From the NCBI GenBank assembly GCA_016287075.1, contig JAEEVC010000013.1, forward strand, positions 20,007 through 84,006: a DNA stretch of 64,000 bases. Direction: 5' to 3'. Positions 1 to 10,768 of the stretch are shown piece by piece. A program made the translations under genes and the position numbers. This DNA is from Bacteroidales bacterium. GTDB lineage: Bacteria > Bacteroidota > Bacteroidia > Bacteroidales > UBA932. The first letter of the stretch is position 1. Every line of letters starts with the position of its first letter. Under the pieces are notes generated by a model. The model worked only from the letters and a program-made list of their open reading frames with translations, searched no databases and was not told the DNA's origin.

Positions 1-2259
1 GCATCCCTGGCCGAGGCGGTCGGGGACGTGCCTGAAGGAACCGAGACGACGATCACGATGGTTTCCGACCATGCCATCGAGGGCAATGCCGGTGTGACCA
101 TCCCTGCCGGAAAGAATGTCATCCTGAACCTGAACGGAAAGACCGTCACGTTGAACGTAGCTGAGTCCAAGGGATCACAGCTTATTACCAACAGAGGCAT
201 CCTGACCATTACTGACACCAGCGCGGAACAAGAAGGTAAACTGACGAATGCGGCCGGTGAGGGGCTGGCTGTCGGCTCCTGGCCCACCAATAATTATGTT
301 ACCAATGTCATCACGAACAGCGGCACACTGAACATGGAGGCCGGCACGGTCGAGAACACCGCCCAGGGAAGCATCTGCTATGCCGTCGATAACAACAGCA
401 CCTCCTACGATGCTACACTTAACATGAAAGGTGGTTTGCTGACATCTGCAGGTACGGTTGTCCGCCAGTTCTGCAACAGCACGGCAAAACAGAATATTGT
501 CAATGTCTCCGGCGGAACCATTGAAACCAACGGCTCTGCCGCCATCTGGACGCAGCTCCCGGGCAGCAACAGCAGCAGCCGGAAACTGGCCACGCTGAAC
601 ATCACCGGCGGCGTAATACGCGCTTCGTCGTATGCCTGGTATGACTATTCGTACGGTGATTCCTTTGAAGCTGTCGAATACAGTATCAGCGGCGGTGAGT
701 TATATGGGTATCTTTACAGCTATGCCGTCAGGGACGGGGTCAAGTCCGGATTCGTTACCGGCGGACTGTTCTCGACCGATGTTTCCGCCTATTGTGCTGA
801 CGGGTTTACTGCCGCCCCGTCCGCCGGTAGGCCGGGCATGTATGAAATCGTTCCTGCCGAGGTTTATTACTATTGGTTTGAGAATGATGTCCAGAAAGGC
901 AGCTATCATCTGTTTGACGTGCCTTTCGTCAAGAATTATCTCTGTGACGGAGAGTTCATCGAACTGCTGAAGGATGTCTCCCTGTCCGGGGATATCGCCT
1001 GCCAACTGACCGGCGGTACCTTTGCCCTTACGTTCGGCCCGTATGATATTACCAAGGGAAGTTACAGCGTGTCCTTGAAATCCGGAGTCAGCGTCAAGAC
1101 CGACAAGCAGACCGATATCTTCTCGGCGGCCGATGCGGGCAGTTCGATCGTCGAAATCCCGATTTCGGACGGTGACTTCATTTACCAATACACTGCACTC
1201 AATGCCAGTACCGTGGCCATGATCGGAGACGCGCCCTACAACACCCTGACCGAAGCGCTCGCTGCGTCCCAGGCCGGAGATGTCATTAAACTGGTCAAGG
1301 ATTATGATGCATCGGGCGAAGCGATGTCGGCCGGTACCCGGCAGTTCGTCGTCGACAAGAGCGTGACCATTGACGGCCAGAACCATACGCTCATTACCAA
1401 AGAGCGCGGCTTTGGCATTGGGAACGTGAAGGGTAACCTTTCATCGGATGTCAATGTCACTTTCAAGGATATCACCATAGAAAACACATCCTTCGGCGCC
1501 CGTTGCATCGACACCCGTGGAAAGATCGGTACCCTGACGCTGGACGGCGTAACGCTCAGCACGGACGGGGCTGCCGGCGGGTACACCCAGCCCTTGACCA
1601 TCGGTGGTAATCAGGCTTCGACTGCAACGGTCAACATCACGAACAGTACGATTCAGACAAACAATAATGGTACGGCGTACTATGCGATCATCACCTTCAA
1701 TCCCGTCAACATGACGATTTCGCAGAGCACGCTGAAGGGTTGGGCGTGTATTTATGCCAAGGGTCCGAACAGTTCCGCCGGTTCTGCCGGTTCGGTCTTT
1801 ACCGTTTCCGACTGCACGCTGGAGTCAACGAACAACTATTCCGGGACGTCAAATTCTTTCGGCACCATCATGATTGAAGACGACAATGTGACCGTGAACC
1901 TGACCGGATCCCATATCAATATCCATAATTCCGGAGACCAGACACAGGCGATGGTTGGCTTCCCTGCCAACAATCAGTTTTCGCAGAATGCTGTTTCACT
2001 GGGGGCGGGCAACGTTGCCACGTTTGACAATACCGGTTCCGGCATGTGCGTTTTTGTCAGCAATTTGGGAGACAACAGTTTCTCGATCTCCGGCGGCCTC
2101 TATGATACGAACCCGATTGATTACGTAGGCCATGACGTCGCCTATGTCTGGGGGAATGCAACCGGTGACTCTTTCCTCGTGCTTCCGCAGTGGGATACTC
2201 CCGGTTCGGAATACCCTGGTTACAGCCAGATCATGTTCGAAGAAGAGGGCGAATGGTGA
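1..2259 (+). CDS. Beta-helix repeat surface protein, 5' end outside window
   Basis: The frame is open from base 1, so the start codon lies to the left; 752 residues are visible. The protein is rich in Gly, Asn, Thr and Ser, with strands of the type NVSGGTIETN, LNITGGVIRA and LNMKGGLLTS recurring every 20-35 residues, the pattern of pectin-lyase-like right-handed parallel beta-helices. Two module starts are visible: SLAEAVGDVPEG at the left edge and LTEALAASQAGDVIKL near visible residue 410. Each opens a helix whose first turn resembles the others (NVILNLNGKTV, VTIDGQNHTL). There is no obvious T9SS tail or LPxTG-like anchor at the C-terminus, which ends in an acidic EEEGEW. A secreted or surface adhesin-like role is inferred; no catalytic residues can be assigned. 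Confidence 0.75.
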   Translation, partial: ASLAEAVGDVPEGTETTITMVSDHAIEGNAGVTIPAGKNVILNLNGKTVTLNVAESKGSQLITNRGILTITDTSAEQEGKLTNAAGEGLAVGSWPTNNYVTNVITNSGTLNMEAGTVENTAQGSICYAVDNNSTSYDATLNMKGGLLTSAGTVVRQFCNSTAKQNIVNVSGGTIETNGSAAIWTQLPGSNSSSRKLATLNITGGVIRASSYAWYDYSYGDSFEAVEYSISGGELYGYLYSYAVRDGVKSGFVTGGLFSTDVSAYCADGFTAAPSAGRPGMYEIVPAEVYYYWFENDVQKGSYHLFDVPFVKNYLCDGEFIELLKDVSLSGDIACQLTGGTFALTFGPYDITKGSYSVSLKSGVSVKTDKQTDIFSAADAGSSIVEIPISDGDFIYQYTALNASTVAMIGDAPYNTLTEALAASQAGDVIKLVKDYDASGEAMSAGTRQFVVDKSVTIDGQNHTLITKERGFGIGNVKGNLSSDVNVTFKDITIENTSFGARCIDTRGKIGTLTLDGVTLSTDGAAGGYTQPLTIGGNQASTATVNITNSTIQTNNNGTAYYAIITFNPVNMTISQSTLKGWACIYAKGPNSSAGSAGSVFTVSDCTLESTNNYSGTSNSFGTIMIEDDNVTVNLTGSHINIHNSGDQTQAMVGFPANNQFSQNAVSLGAGNVATFDNTGSGMCVFVSNLGDNSFSISGGLYDTNPIDYVGHDVAYVWGNATGDSFLVLPQWDTPGSEYPGYSQIMFEEEGEW

Positions 2260-2290
2260 ACTGCTGTCAGAACATCCAAATCAGAAACAC

Positions 2291-2385
2291 CTGATTCATA
2301 GGTTTTTGTAGGAAATCGCCCCCTCGTTTCTGAGGGGGCGATTTCTTGTATTGCGCTATGAATCAACAAGTTGTAATTTGAATGT
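2291..2385 (-). repeat. Intergenic hairpin element, copy 1 (minus orientation)
   Basis: On the minus strand this reads ACATTCAAAT, about 6 variable bases, a TTGATTCATAGCG-like block, then the 13-bp hairpin. The second copy at 63766-63838 keeps the same order, spacing, stem length and loop length. In copy 1 the other flank also carries a partial inverted copy of the GATTCATAG block (2293-2301), making this copy more palindromic. Relative to the gene it follows on its own strand, it lies in the same orientation as copy 2 does to uxuA. Only two copies are visible, so wider distribution is unknown. Confidence 0.65.
2313..2344. terminator. Perfect 13-bp hairpin between convergent genes
   Basis: Arms 2313-2325 and 2332-2344 are exact reverse complements around a 6-base loop. 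The hairpin follows the stop of the beta-helix gene by 54 bases and lies beyond the end of the minus-strand operon (stop at 2529). It has short T runs on both sides, so it can serve as a bidirectional terminator. It is the core of a longer repeated element (see 2291-2385 and 63766-63838). Confidence 0.7.
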
Positions 2386-2528
2386 TGATACTGATTGCAG
2401 GACACGGAGCCGTCCCATTTCCTTTGCCGTGAGCGCGAAAGATGCCGGCGGTTTTGTCGCGTTCGCGAGCGTTTTGCCTTCGCTTGCGGGCGCTCGCGGG
2501 CTCGCTTCCCGGCTTTCCGTTCAACGGC

Positions 2529-3787
2529 CTACCATGTAATCCCGAGGCCGGCCTGGAGGGTGTTGCCGAGGACGGGATGGGCGGTAAGCCAGGCGAGATC
2601 GAGGCGGAGGGAAGTGCGGCTGAGGAAGGGAAGGGCGGAACGGTCCAGGCAGAGGCCGGCGCCGAGGGCGGCGAAGGAGGGGAGGACGGCGGAACCGCCG
2701 TGGGCCGTCCAGCCGCCGGCGACGGTATGCCCTACGGCCAGGTGGTATCCAGCGCGGATGAAATACCGGCTCTGGAAGCCGTACTCGGCGCCGAGCGCAG
2801 CGGTGAGGCTGCCGCTGACGGGGAACCAGTCGAGGTCGGCGTTGAGGCGGATGCTGTGGAGGCCCATGCCGGCAGCCTCCCCCCGGGCTCCTTGCGAGGC
2901 AGACCTGCTCCGGGCTCCTTGCGAGGCAGACCTGCCCCGGGCACCTTGCAAGGTAGCCTCGTCCCGGGCTCCTTGCGAGGCAGACCTGTCCCGGGCTCTT
3001 TGCGAGGCGGCCCGGTAATTGCCATGCCGGGCGCCCTGCGCTGCCCCCGGACCGAAAGAGGCCTTCCATTCACCTCCGAGGGCGAGGGAGGTCGGCAGTC
3101 CATAGCGGCCGCATTCACGGACGAGTTGTCCGAGGTCCGCGACCGCGGCGCAAAGCCTGAAATCGCCCAGGAGGGCCGTGGCGGACAGGTCGAAGGCCAG
3201 CGCATGCAGGGAGTCATCCGGCAGCAGGCCGCTGCTCAGGACACGCAGGCCTGCGCCGGCGGAGAGCCATCCGTTCAGCGTATACGCGGCACCGCCGCCG
3301 AATGCGCGGTCCACAGGCGCAAAGCCAAGATCAGGGTCATACGGGCTGTGACTGGCCATGTAGCCGACGGCGAGGCCGATGCGCCCGAAACGCGCAGTCC
3401 CGGCAATGGCCGGAATCAGCATCCCGCCGGCCGGGGAGCCCTGGTAAGAGGCACTTCCGCCTGCCGCGGACCCCTGGGCTGCCGCGCTCCCGTCCGGTGC
3501 AAAACCCTGCGGACCAGCCGCCAGGCCCGGCGCCCAGCGCTGGAAGGAGGCCGCCACGTCGGCGGTCCCGGGAAGGAACGCCGTCGCGGACACATTGCGG
3601 AAGGCCGCCCAGGCACCGCCGGACGCCCGTCCGGCATAGCCCATCGCCGCCGTCTGCGGATCGGTCTGGATGCGGCAGAAGGCCATGGCCTCGTTCCGTG
3701 CGGTTTCCTGCGCGGAGACGGTTCCCGCGGAAAGGGCCCCCGCTACAACGGCAGCAGCAAGAAACTTGAGTATCAGCACCTTCCGTC

Positions 3788-3791
<4 letters not shown>
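2529..3791 (-). CDS. PorV/PorQ-like outer-membrane beta-barrel protein
   Basis: The start at 3791 overlaps the TGA of the upstream subtilisin gene as ATGA and gives MRRKVLILKF followed by a hydrophobic segment ending SAGTVSAQ, a clear signal peptide; 420 residues result. The N-terminal motif with AMGYAGRASGG and AAFRNVSA is the conserved start of the PorV/PorQ/FadL-like barrels of Bacteroidota, and the C-terminus ends in aromatic ITW as barrels do. PorV-family proteins act at the outer membrane in the T9SS, shuttling cargo with a C-terminal sorting domain; coupling to the adjacent subtilisin fits. Odd features are a Gly/Ser/Ala loop near residue 95 and a strongly basic tandem repeat (about residues 260-302) inserted before the last strands. 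A paralogous role other than canonical PorV is possible. Confidence 0.75.
2885..3013 (-). repeat. Five 27-bp tandem repeats inside the PorV-like gene
   Basis: Copies begin at 2885, 2912, 2939, 2966 and 2993, exactly 27 bases apart. The third copy is the most diverged. Because 27 is three times nine, the array encodes a 9-residue Arg/Ser/Gln/Gly unit (SASQGARSR type) and preserves the frame. It sits between predicted barrel strands, so it expands a loop. Unit gain or loss would change loop length without a frameshift. Confidence 0.9.
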
Positions 3792-5725
<1,934 letters not shown>

Positions 5726-5730
5726 GGGGA

Positions 5731-6819
5731 TTACAGCTGCTTGAGGACCAGGTCGTTCATGATGATGGAGTTCTCGTACGAGGTACCGGAGAGGTCAGCC
5801 TTCTCCCAGGTCGAGAACATGAAGTAGTCGCCCACGAAGGCGGAATGGTCCGGTTTCGCGATCCATTTTCCGTCCTCGCCCTTCTCGAAATCGAAGGGAT
5901 AGTAGCCCTTGTGCGTGGAATTGGAGAATTCCACTTCGCGCGCATAGGCGACGAGCGGGACCACGGTGAAGTCGATGCCGCGCGCCGTGTACGTACCGAT
6001 GACCCGTCCGAGCGGGAGATACATCCGGAAGACCTCCATCTTGACCGACAGGTCGCAGACGAGGCTGTTGCCGTTGTCGACGCCCAGATAGAAGAGTTCG
6101 CCGTTCTCCAGCGCCTCTTCGTCCGGTTCGGTTTCGAGGTCCAGGAAGGCGAAATAGGTCATCTGCCTGCCGGCGGCATTCGTGAAGACCCAGTCGTAGT
6201 CGCCCATCATGCCCGCATCGACGGGGTTGAACTGGACGACGGCGACGGAATCCTTGTAGGTGCCGCAGTTGTAGGCCACATAGCCCTTGCGGTAGTCCTT
6301 GGTCTCGTTCTCGTCCACGGTGATGGCCAGGTTGCCCTGCTCGTCCGCGTTGACGTGAAGCCATTCTGCGTGGCTCTCGAAGCTGATCGGGTAGTTGGTC
6401 TCGTAGGCAAGGGACACGTTGTCGGGCTTGTTGTCGAGGTTGATGTCCTTGTTGTCCAGGGCGACGATGATGCCGCTCTGCTGGACCGTCAGGCGGAACT
6501 GCTGGTCCGCGGCGGTGAGGGTGACGCCGGAATAGCGGCTCTCGATGCCGTCGTAGTCGTCAACTTTCACATTGATGCGGCCCTGCCCCACGGTGACATG
6601 GCACCAGGACGGATAGTCGGCGACGGCCTTGACTTCATTCTCCGACTCGAAGAGGAAGGCGTCCTCGCCGCCGGTGGGCGGGAGCATCATCTCGCCTTTG
6701 AGGATCTTGATGGCGGGAGCGGTCTCCTCCACGACCGGCGTTTTCTCCACGCAGGCGGTCAGGGAGAGGAACAGGCCCAGGAGGGCGGGTGCGATGCAAT
6801 AGCGGATTTTCATGGTCAT
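5731..6819 (-). CDS. BACON-like lipoprotein of the SusCD peptide locus
   Basis: 362 residues with a lipobox (SLTAC) after a short signal peptide. Residues about 35-125 and 125-210 look like two Ig-fold BACON-type repeats: each ends in a QSGI- or QFNP-like strand after a VxVDxYDG- or VDENETKDYR-type turn, and tryptophan-containing strands (YPSWCHV, HAEWLHV) mark the core. The C-terminal 150 residues form a separate domain of unknown fold with several aromatic strands. No catalytic motif is seen. The position between DUF4302 and the subtilisin suggests a surface-exposed binding accessory comparable to SusE/SusF. A second possible Met lies two codons downstream (6813). Confidence 0.7.
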   Translation of the reverse strand: MTMKIRYCIAPALLGLFLSLTACVEKTPVVEETAPAIKILKGEMMLPPTGGEDAFLFESENEVKAVADYPSWCHVTVGQGRINVKVDDYDGIESRYSGVTLTAADQQFRLTVQQSGIIVALDNKDINLDNKPDNVSLAYETNYPISFESHAEWLHVNADEQGNLAITVDENETKDYRKGYVAYNCGTYKDSVAVVQFNPVDAGMMGDYDWVFTNAAGRQMTYFAFLDLETEPDEEALENGELFYLGVDNGNSLVCDLSVKMEVFRMYLPLGRVIGTYTARGIDFTVVPLVAYAREVEFSNSTHKGYYPFDFEKGEDGKWIAKPDHSAFVGDYFMFSTWEKADLSGTSYENSIIMNDLVLKQL

Positions 6820-6828
6820 TCCTCCTTG

Positions 6829-8184
6829 CTAATCGTTCAGTTTGTACATGGCCTTCGGCGTGATCTGGACGGACTCATTGCCGTTGGAGGCCGTGAAAGC
6901 GACGGTCTGGGGACCCATGGAGTAGCCGTTGGCATCCCGGACGAAGCCTTCGGAAAGGTCGTACAGGCGCAGCAGGAAGGACTCCGTGATGAATTTCGGC
7001 GTCAGGCCGCGGTCCTGCCATTTGTAGCGGGGATTCGCCTCGTCCCTGTTCCAGACGGCGGCGAAACCGCTCTGGTCCTCGCCGAGGATGTATCCGTTCG
7101 TCGAAAGGGGGACGAAGATGACATAGCCGTCCCGCTCCTTGTACGCCTCCATCGATCCGATCTTGGCGACGAACTGGGCCTCCATGGTGAGGCGTCCGGC
7201 CACGATGTCGTAGCCGAAGTACATGTTGAATTTCGGGCTCATGCCTTCGACGATATAGACCTGCTCCTCCTCATCGGGAGTCAGTTCGATCTCGAACAGG
7301 CCTTCTTCATGCTCGAACATGTAGCGGCCGGTGAAGAATTCGTACGGCAGCCAGTCCTTCGGGATGTAGCCCTTCAGCCTGAGGTCGGAACCGGCGCTGA
7401 AGCTCGTGTCCGCCGGCTGGAAGGAGATCTGGTCGATGACGGTTTCCTGGAAGGTGATGGGCTCATAGAACTTGAGGCCGTGGTCCGTCAGGATGTACGG
7501 TGCCGTCTCGGTGACCGGCTCGATGCTGGAGTACTCGTCGATGTCTTCCTGGATGGTGAACTGCTTGTTCAGCACGTCGATGGTCCCGCGGACCGCGGTC
7601 GAGCCGCAGGTTCCCTTGAAACTGCTGACATGGAACGACTTGTTCATGTCGAACAGGCGGTTGATGTACTGGTCGGCAGGCTCTTCGAGCGGGTACATCT
7701 TGCACATCTTGCCGGAACGCTTGCCCTTCAGGATGACTTCCTCGTCCTTGCAGCTGATAATCAGGAACTCGAAGTCGCCGCCCCGGGATTCATAGTATTC
7801 GCTGCTCGGGATGGCGTACTTGTGGAGGATCGGGCTGAAGGAGTCGAAGGAGAGGACGGGACCGTCGTCGTTGGTGAAGCGGTAGTAGCTCGTGAAGGAG
7901 GAGTCCTTGTACTCCTCGGTCCTCACGCGGACGGTGTCGATCTCCGCTCCGAATTCGAGGGTCAGGTTCTTGCCGCCGAAATCGAAATCGACGTTGCCGA
8001 TGAAATATTCCATGCGCCAGCCGTAGCGGGGCTTAGCGAGGGTTTCGCGGGTTTTTTTCTGGACGGCCTGCAGGCGCTCGGCGGCGGACTGGTCAAAATA
8101 GCTCACCTGGTCCTTCAGGCATGAAGGGACGAGCAGGATAACAAGGGCCGCCAGGTAAGGAAGGACGTTTATTTTCAGATTCAT
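6829..8184 (-). CDS. DUF4302 family lipoprotein
   Basis: 451 residues with signal peptide and Cys at LVPSC. The N-terminal stretch SAAERLQAVQKKTRETL followed by YGWRMEYFIG is the recognisable start of the DUF4302 family, Bacteroidota lipoproteins that recur downstream of SusC/SusD and a zinc metallopeptidase. No enzymatic motif is visible. The body is rich in alternating beta strands, including YYRFTNDDGPVLSFDSF. The gene is 14 bases after the metallopeptidase gene and 9 bases before the BACON-like gene, so it is co-transcribed. A substrate-binding or surface scaffold role is inferred from context only. Confidence 0.8.
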   Translation of the reverse strand: MNLKINVLPYLAALVILLVPSCLKDQVSYFDQSAAERLQAVQKKTRETLAKPRYGWRMEYFIGNVDFDFGGKNLTLEFGAEIDTVRVRTEEYKDSSFTSYYRFTNDDGPVLSFDSFSPILHKYAIPSSEYYESRGGDFEFLIISCKDEEVILKGKRSGKMCKMYPLEEPADQYINRLFDMNKSFHVSSFKGTCGSTAVRGTIDVLNKQFTIQEDIDEYSSIEPVTETAPYILTDHGLKFYEPITFQETVIDQISFQPADTSFSAGSDLRLKGYIPKDWLPYEFFTGRYMFEHEEGLFEIELTPDEEEQVYIVEGMSPKFNMYFGYDIVAGRLTMEAQFVAKIGSMEAYKERDGYVIFVPLSTNGYILGEDQSGFAAVWNRDEANPRYKWQDRGLTPKFITESFLLRLYDLSEGFVRDANGYSMGPQTVAFTASNGNESVQITPKAMYKLND

Positions 8185-8198
8185 ACGCAGGTTCCTCC

Positions 8199-9125
8199 TT
8201 ATTTGATGGTGATGTCATGCAGATCGACTTTCCCGGAGAAGACGTCGTCCTGCCGCCGGAGAACGGTGGCGCGGAGCCGGTCCAGGTCGATGGAATAGGC
8301 GCTCTGGAGATAGTCGCGGACGATGTCGAGCTTGGCTTCGAGGTACTGGGCGGCGTCGCCGGCCCCCTCGAGTTGCTGCTCCCACCATTCCTGGTCGTGG
8401 GTGATGTACTCGGACAGCATCTCGGCGAAGTCCTCCCCGTGGGAATGCTGGGAGTAGTCGGTGATGAAGCCGTATTCCAGGTGGTGGCTCTCATACGGCT
8501 CCTCGTTCCAGCTGTCCGCCACGTAGCCGGTGCCCGTGATGGACTTGAACTCGACGGGGTAGTCCTTGTTCTGGTTCAGGATATGGGTGAACTCGTGGTG
8601 GATCGTCTTGATGAAGTAGTGGTTGAGGGATTCCTCCGGGTTGCCGTAGAAATCGCCGTACCCTTCCTCCAGGGTCTCCTTCAGCAGGTTGATGCCCGCG
8701 AGGAAGATCTTCTTGCCGCCTTCCGCGGTACCGAGGATGATCGTGCCGTTGTTGCGGTACTCCCATTCGCCGGTGAGGAAGAACATTTTCGGGAAATACT
8801 TGCGCGTGAAGGAGATACCGGCCACTTCGTCGTAGGTCTCGACGCAGAGGTACTTCACCAGGTGGGCCATCACGATGGAATACTCGTATTCGGCCGGGAT
8901 GGTGAAATAGTTCATGTCGGACTCGTTCATCTCGTAGCGGTACTTGAAGTCGATGTTGTACGGGTTGCGGTAGTTGGCCTCCAGCCATTTGTCGAAATCG
9001 TTCAGCTCGGTCTGGGAGACCTGGATGACGCTCTCGGGGTTGAGCGTTTCCTTCTCGCAGGAGACGGCGGCGCCGGCCAGGAGTGCGACGGCCGCGATGA
9101 GGATATATTTTTTCATATCTTTCAT
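8199..9125 (-). CDS. Mx1-type putative zinc-binding metallopeptidase lipoprotein
   Basis: 308 residues, lipobox AVSC at Cys23. The zincin motif HEFTH is at residues 177-181 (context KTIHHEFTHILNQ), and an acidic stretch EDFAEMLSEY about 50 residues later can supply the third ligand. This matches the Bacteroidota family annotated as putative zinc-binding metallopeptidase in SusCD loci. It would be an outer-membrane, probably surface-facing, peptidase acting on the peptides imported by the neighbouring SusC. The start at 9125 was taken; a second ATG three codons on (9116) gives the same signal peptide. It lies 12 bases after susD-like and 14 bases before the DUF4302 gene. Confidence 0.88.
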   Translation of the reverse strand: MKDMKKYILIAAVALLAGAAVSCEKETLNPESVIQVSQTELNDFDKWLEANYRNPYNIDFKYRYEMNESDMNYFTIPAEYEYSIVMAHLVKYLCVETYDEVAGISFTRKYFPKMFFLTGEWEYRNNGTIILGTAEGGKKIFLAGINLLKETLEEGYGDFYGNPEESLNHYFIKTIHHEFTHILNQNKDYPVEFKSITGTGYVADSWNEEPYESHHLEYGFITDYSQHSHGEDFAEMLSEYITHDQEWWEQQLEGAGDAAQYLEAKLDIVRDYLQSAYSIDLDRLRATVLRRQDDVFSGKVDLHDITIK

Positions 9126-9137
9126 GGCTCCTTCAGT

Positions 9138-10751
9138 TTATTCGTTGGTGCTTTCCGTCCCTGTCGCCCCGTTGCGCGGATTCGCCTTCAAGCCGGCGGC
9201 ACGGACCTTCGGCGGAATCTGCACGGCGCGGCGCGGGTCGTTCTGGACCAGGGTGTCGGTCTTCTTGGCGGGACGGCCGGCGGCATTGAGGATGCGGCGG
9301 TCGACCTCGATGTTGTACCGTTTGATGTCGAACCAGCGGAGACCGCTGCCGAGCGACTCGACGCGCTTCAGGGCGAGGACGCACTGGAGCATGCATTCCT
9401 TGGTGCCGCGCTCCGGTCCGAGGCGGATGGCCTCGTTCGGGTGGAGGTGCTTCATGACCGAAGAGGTGTCCCAGACGGTGTATTTCGTGTTGGTGAAATA
9501 CTTCTCGATGCGTTCGACGGTCAGCTCGCGCGGTTCCATCGCGATGTTCTTGACCCAGGCGTTCATGTCCTTGACGGCGTCGTCGTAATTTTCGAGGATG
9601 ACGTTCGCCTCGGCCCGCTCCAGGAGGGTCATGTCACCGGTGAAGGCGGGATAGACGGTCCGGTAATAGCCGATGCGGGCGACCGGGTCGGTGTACTCGA
9701 ACAGGTAGGGCAGGCGCCAGAAGATCGTCTTGTCCAGGTTCGTGGCCGCATAGATCTTCATGCCGTTGTAATAGGTGTCGTTGTTGCCGCCCCAAAGGTC
9801 CGTGATGGCGATGCCGGTCTCGGTGTTGGCGAGGTACTCGCCGTGGGCATAGCGGGAATAGACGCTGTAGGGACCGAAGGCGAGGCCCATCTTCGAATAG
9901 GCGGTCATCAGCAGCAGGTTGCAGCCGAGGGTCGTCTCGATGTAATGGTTGACGAGCACTTCGTAGTCCTGGGTCATTTCCGCCTGGTAGGCCCAGTCGC
10001 GCAGGAGGGCGGCGGGCTGGCTGCCCAGCACCTTGTTGGCGCATTCGAGGGATTTCTCGAACTTCTCGTAATAGAGGTAGAACCGGGCGGCGAAGGCGTA
10101 GGCGGCCTTGACGTTGAAATGGTACTTCGGCACGACGTAGTATTCCTCCGACACATAGGGGAGGGCCGCTTCGATGTCCCGTTCAATCTTCCGGTACACC
10201 TCGGCGAGGGTGCCGCGCTCGTATTCCGGCTTCAGCATGGTCTCGGGGGTCTCGATATAGGGGACGCCGAGGGCCTTGTCGGCGGTTGCCGGGTTGTAGG
10301 CCTCGCAGAAGACGTTCGCGAGGATGAAATGGTTGTAGGCACGGCAGAGGAGGGCCTCCGCCATCTCGGCCTGCAGGCCTGCGCTCGCGCCGCCCAGCGC
10401 CTCGATGGCCTGGATGGCCTCGTTGGCGCAGGCGATGGCCAGGTAGGAACTGCCCCAGACGCTCTCGGGATCCTCGTTGTCGGTTTCGGTCACGTCGTCC
10501 CAGGCATAGACCTGGTCGATGAAGCGGTCGGTGTAGGGGTTGTTCTTGCCGTAGTCGTCGACATTGTCCGACATGAACTCGGTTACAAGCATGTAATCGG
10601 TTGACGGGTAGGCGGATACGAGCAAAGCACGAATCTTCTGCTGGGAGTCGACCTCAGCCCGGTTATCCGGCATGCGGTCGAGGAACGTGTCGCAGGAAAC
10701 CGCGGTGAAAAGCGCTGCAAAGGCAAGGACAAGCGTATTAATCTTCTTCAT
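9138..10751 (-). CDS. SusD/RagB-like outer-membrane nutrient-binding lipoprotein
   Basis: 537 residues, signal peptide with lipobox AVSC followed by DTFLDRMPDNR, the usual SusD-type start. The middle contains the helical TPR-like framework (ANEAIQAIEAL, LLCRAYNHFILANVF), and the C-terminal part carries RVESLGSGLRWFDIKRYNIEV, the conserved end of RagB/SusD proteins. It caps the adjacent SusC barrel and binds ligand. No SusD of this type can be assigned a ligand from sequence alone, but the peptidases in the operon favour peptides. It is separated from the susC-like gene by 17 bases. Confidence 0.93.
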   Translation of the reverse strand: MKKINTLVLAFAALFTAVSCDTFLDRMPDNRAEVDSQQKIRALLVSAYPSTDYMLVTEFMSDNVDDYGKNNPYTDRFIDQVYAWDDVTETDNEDPESVWGSSYLAIACANEAIQAIEALGGASAGLQAEMAEALLCRAYNHFILANVFCEAYNPATADKALGVPYIETPETMLKPEYERGTLAEVYRKIERDIEAALPYVSEEYYVVPKYHFNVKAAYAFAARFYLYYEKFEKSLECANKVLGSQPAALLRDWAYQAEMTQDYEVLVNHYIETTLGCNLLLMTAYSKMGLAFGPYSVYSRYAHGEYLANTETGIAITDLWGGNNDTYYNGMKIYAATNLDKTIFWRLPYLFEYTDPVARIGYYRTVYPAFTGDMTLLERAEANVILENYDDAVKDMNAWVKNIAMEPRELTVERIEKYFTNTKYTVWDTSSVMKHLHPNEAIRLGPERGTKECMLQCVLALKRVESLGSGLRWFDIKRYNIEVDRRILNAAGRPAKKTDTLVQNDPRRAVQIPPKVRAAGLKANPRNGATGTESTNE

Positions 10752-10768
10752 ATCTCAATCCTCCTTTG

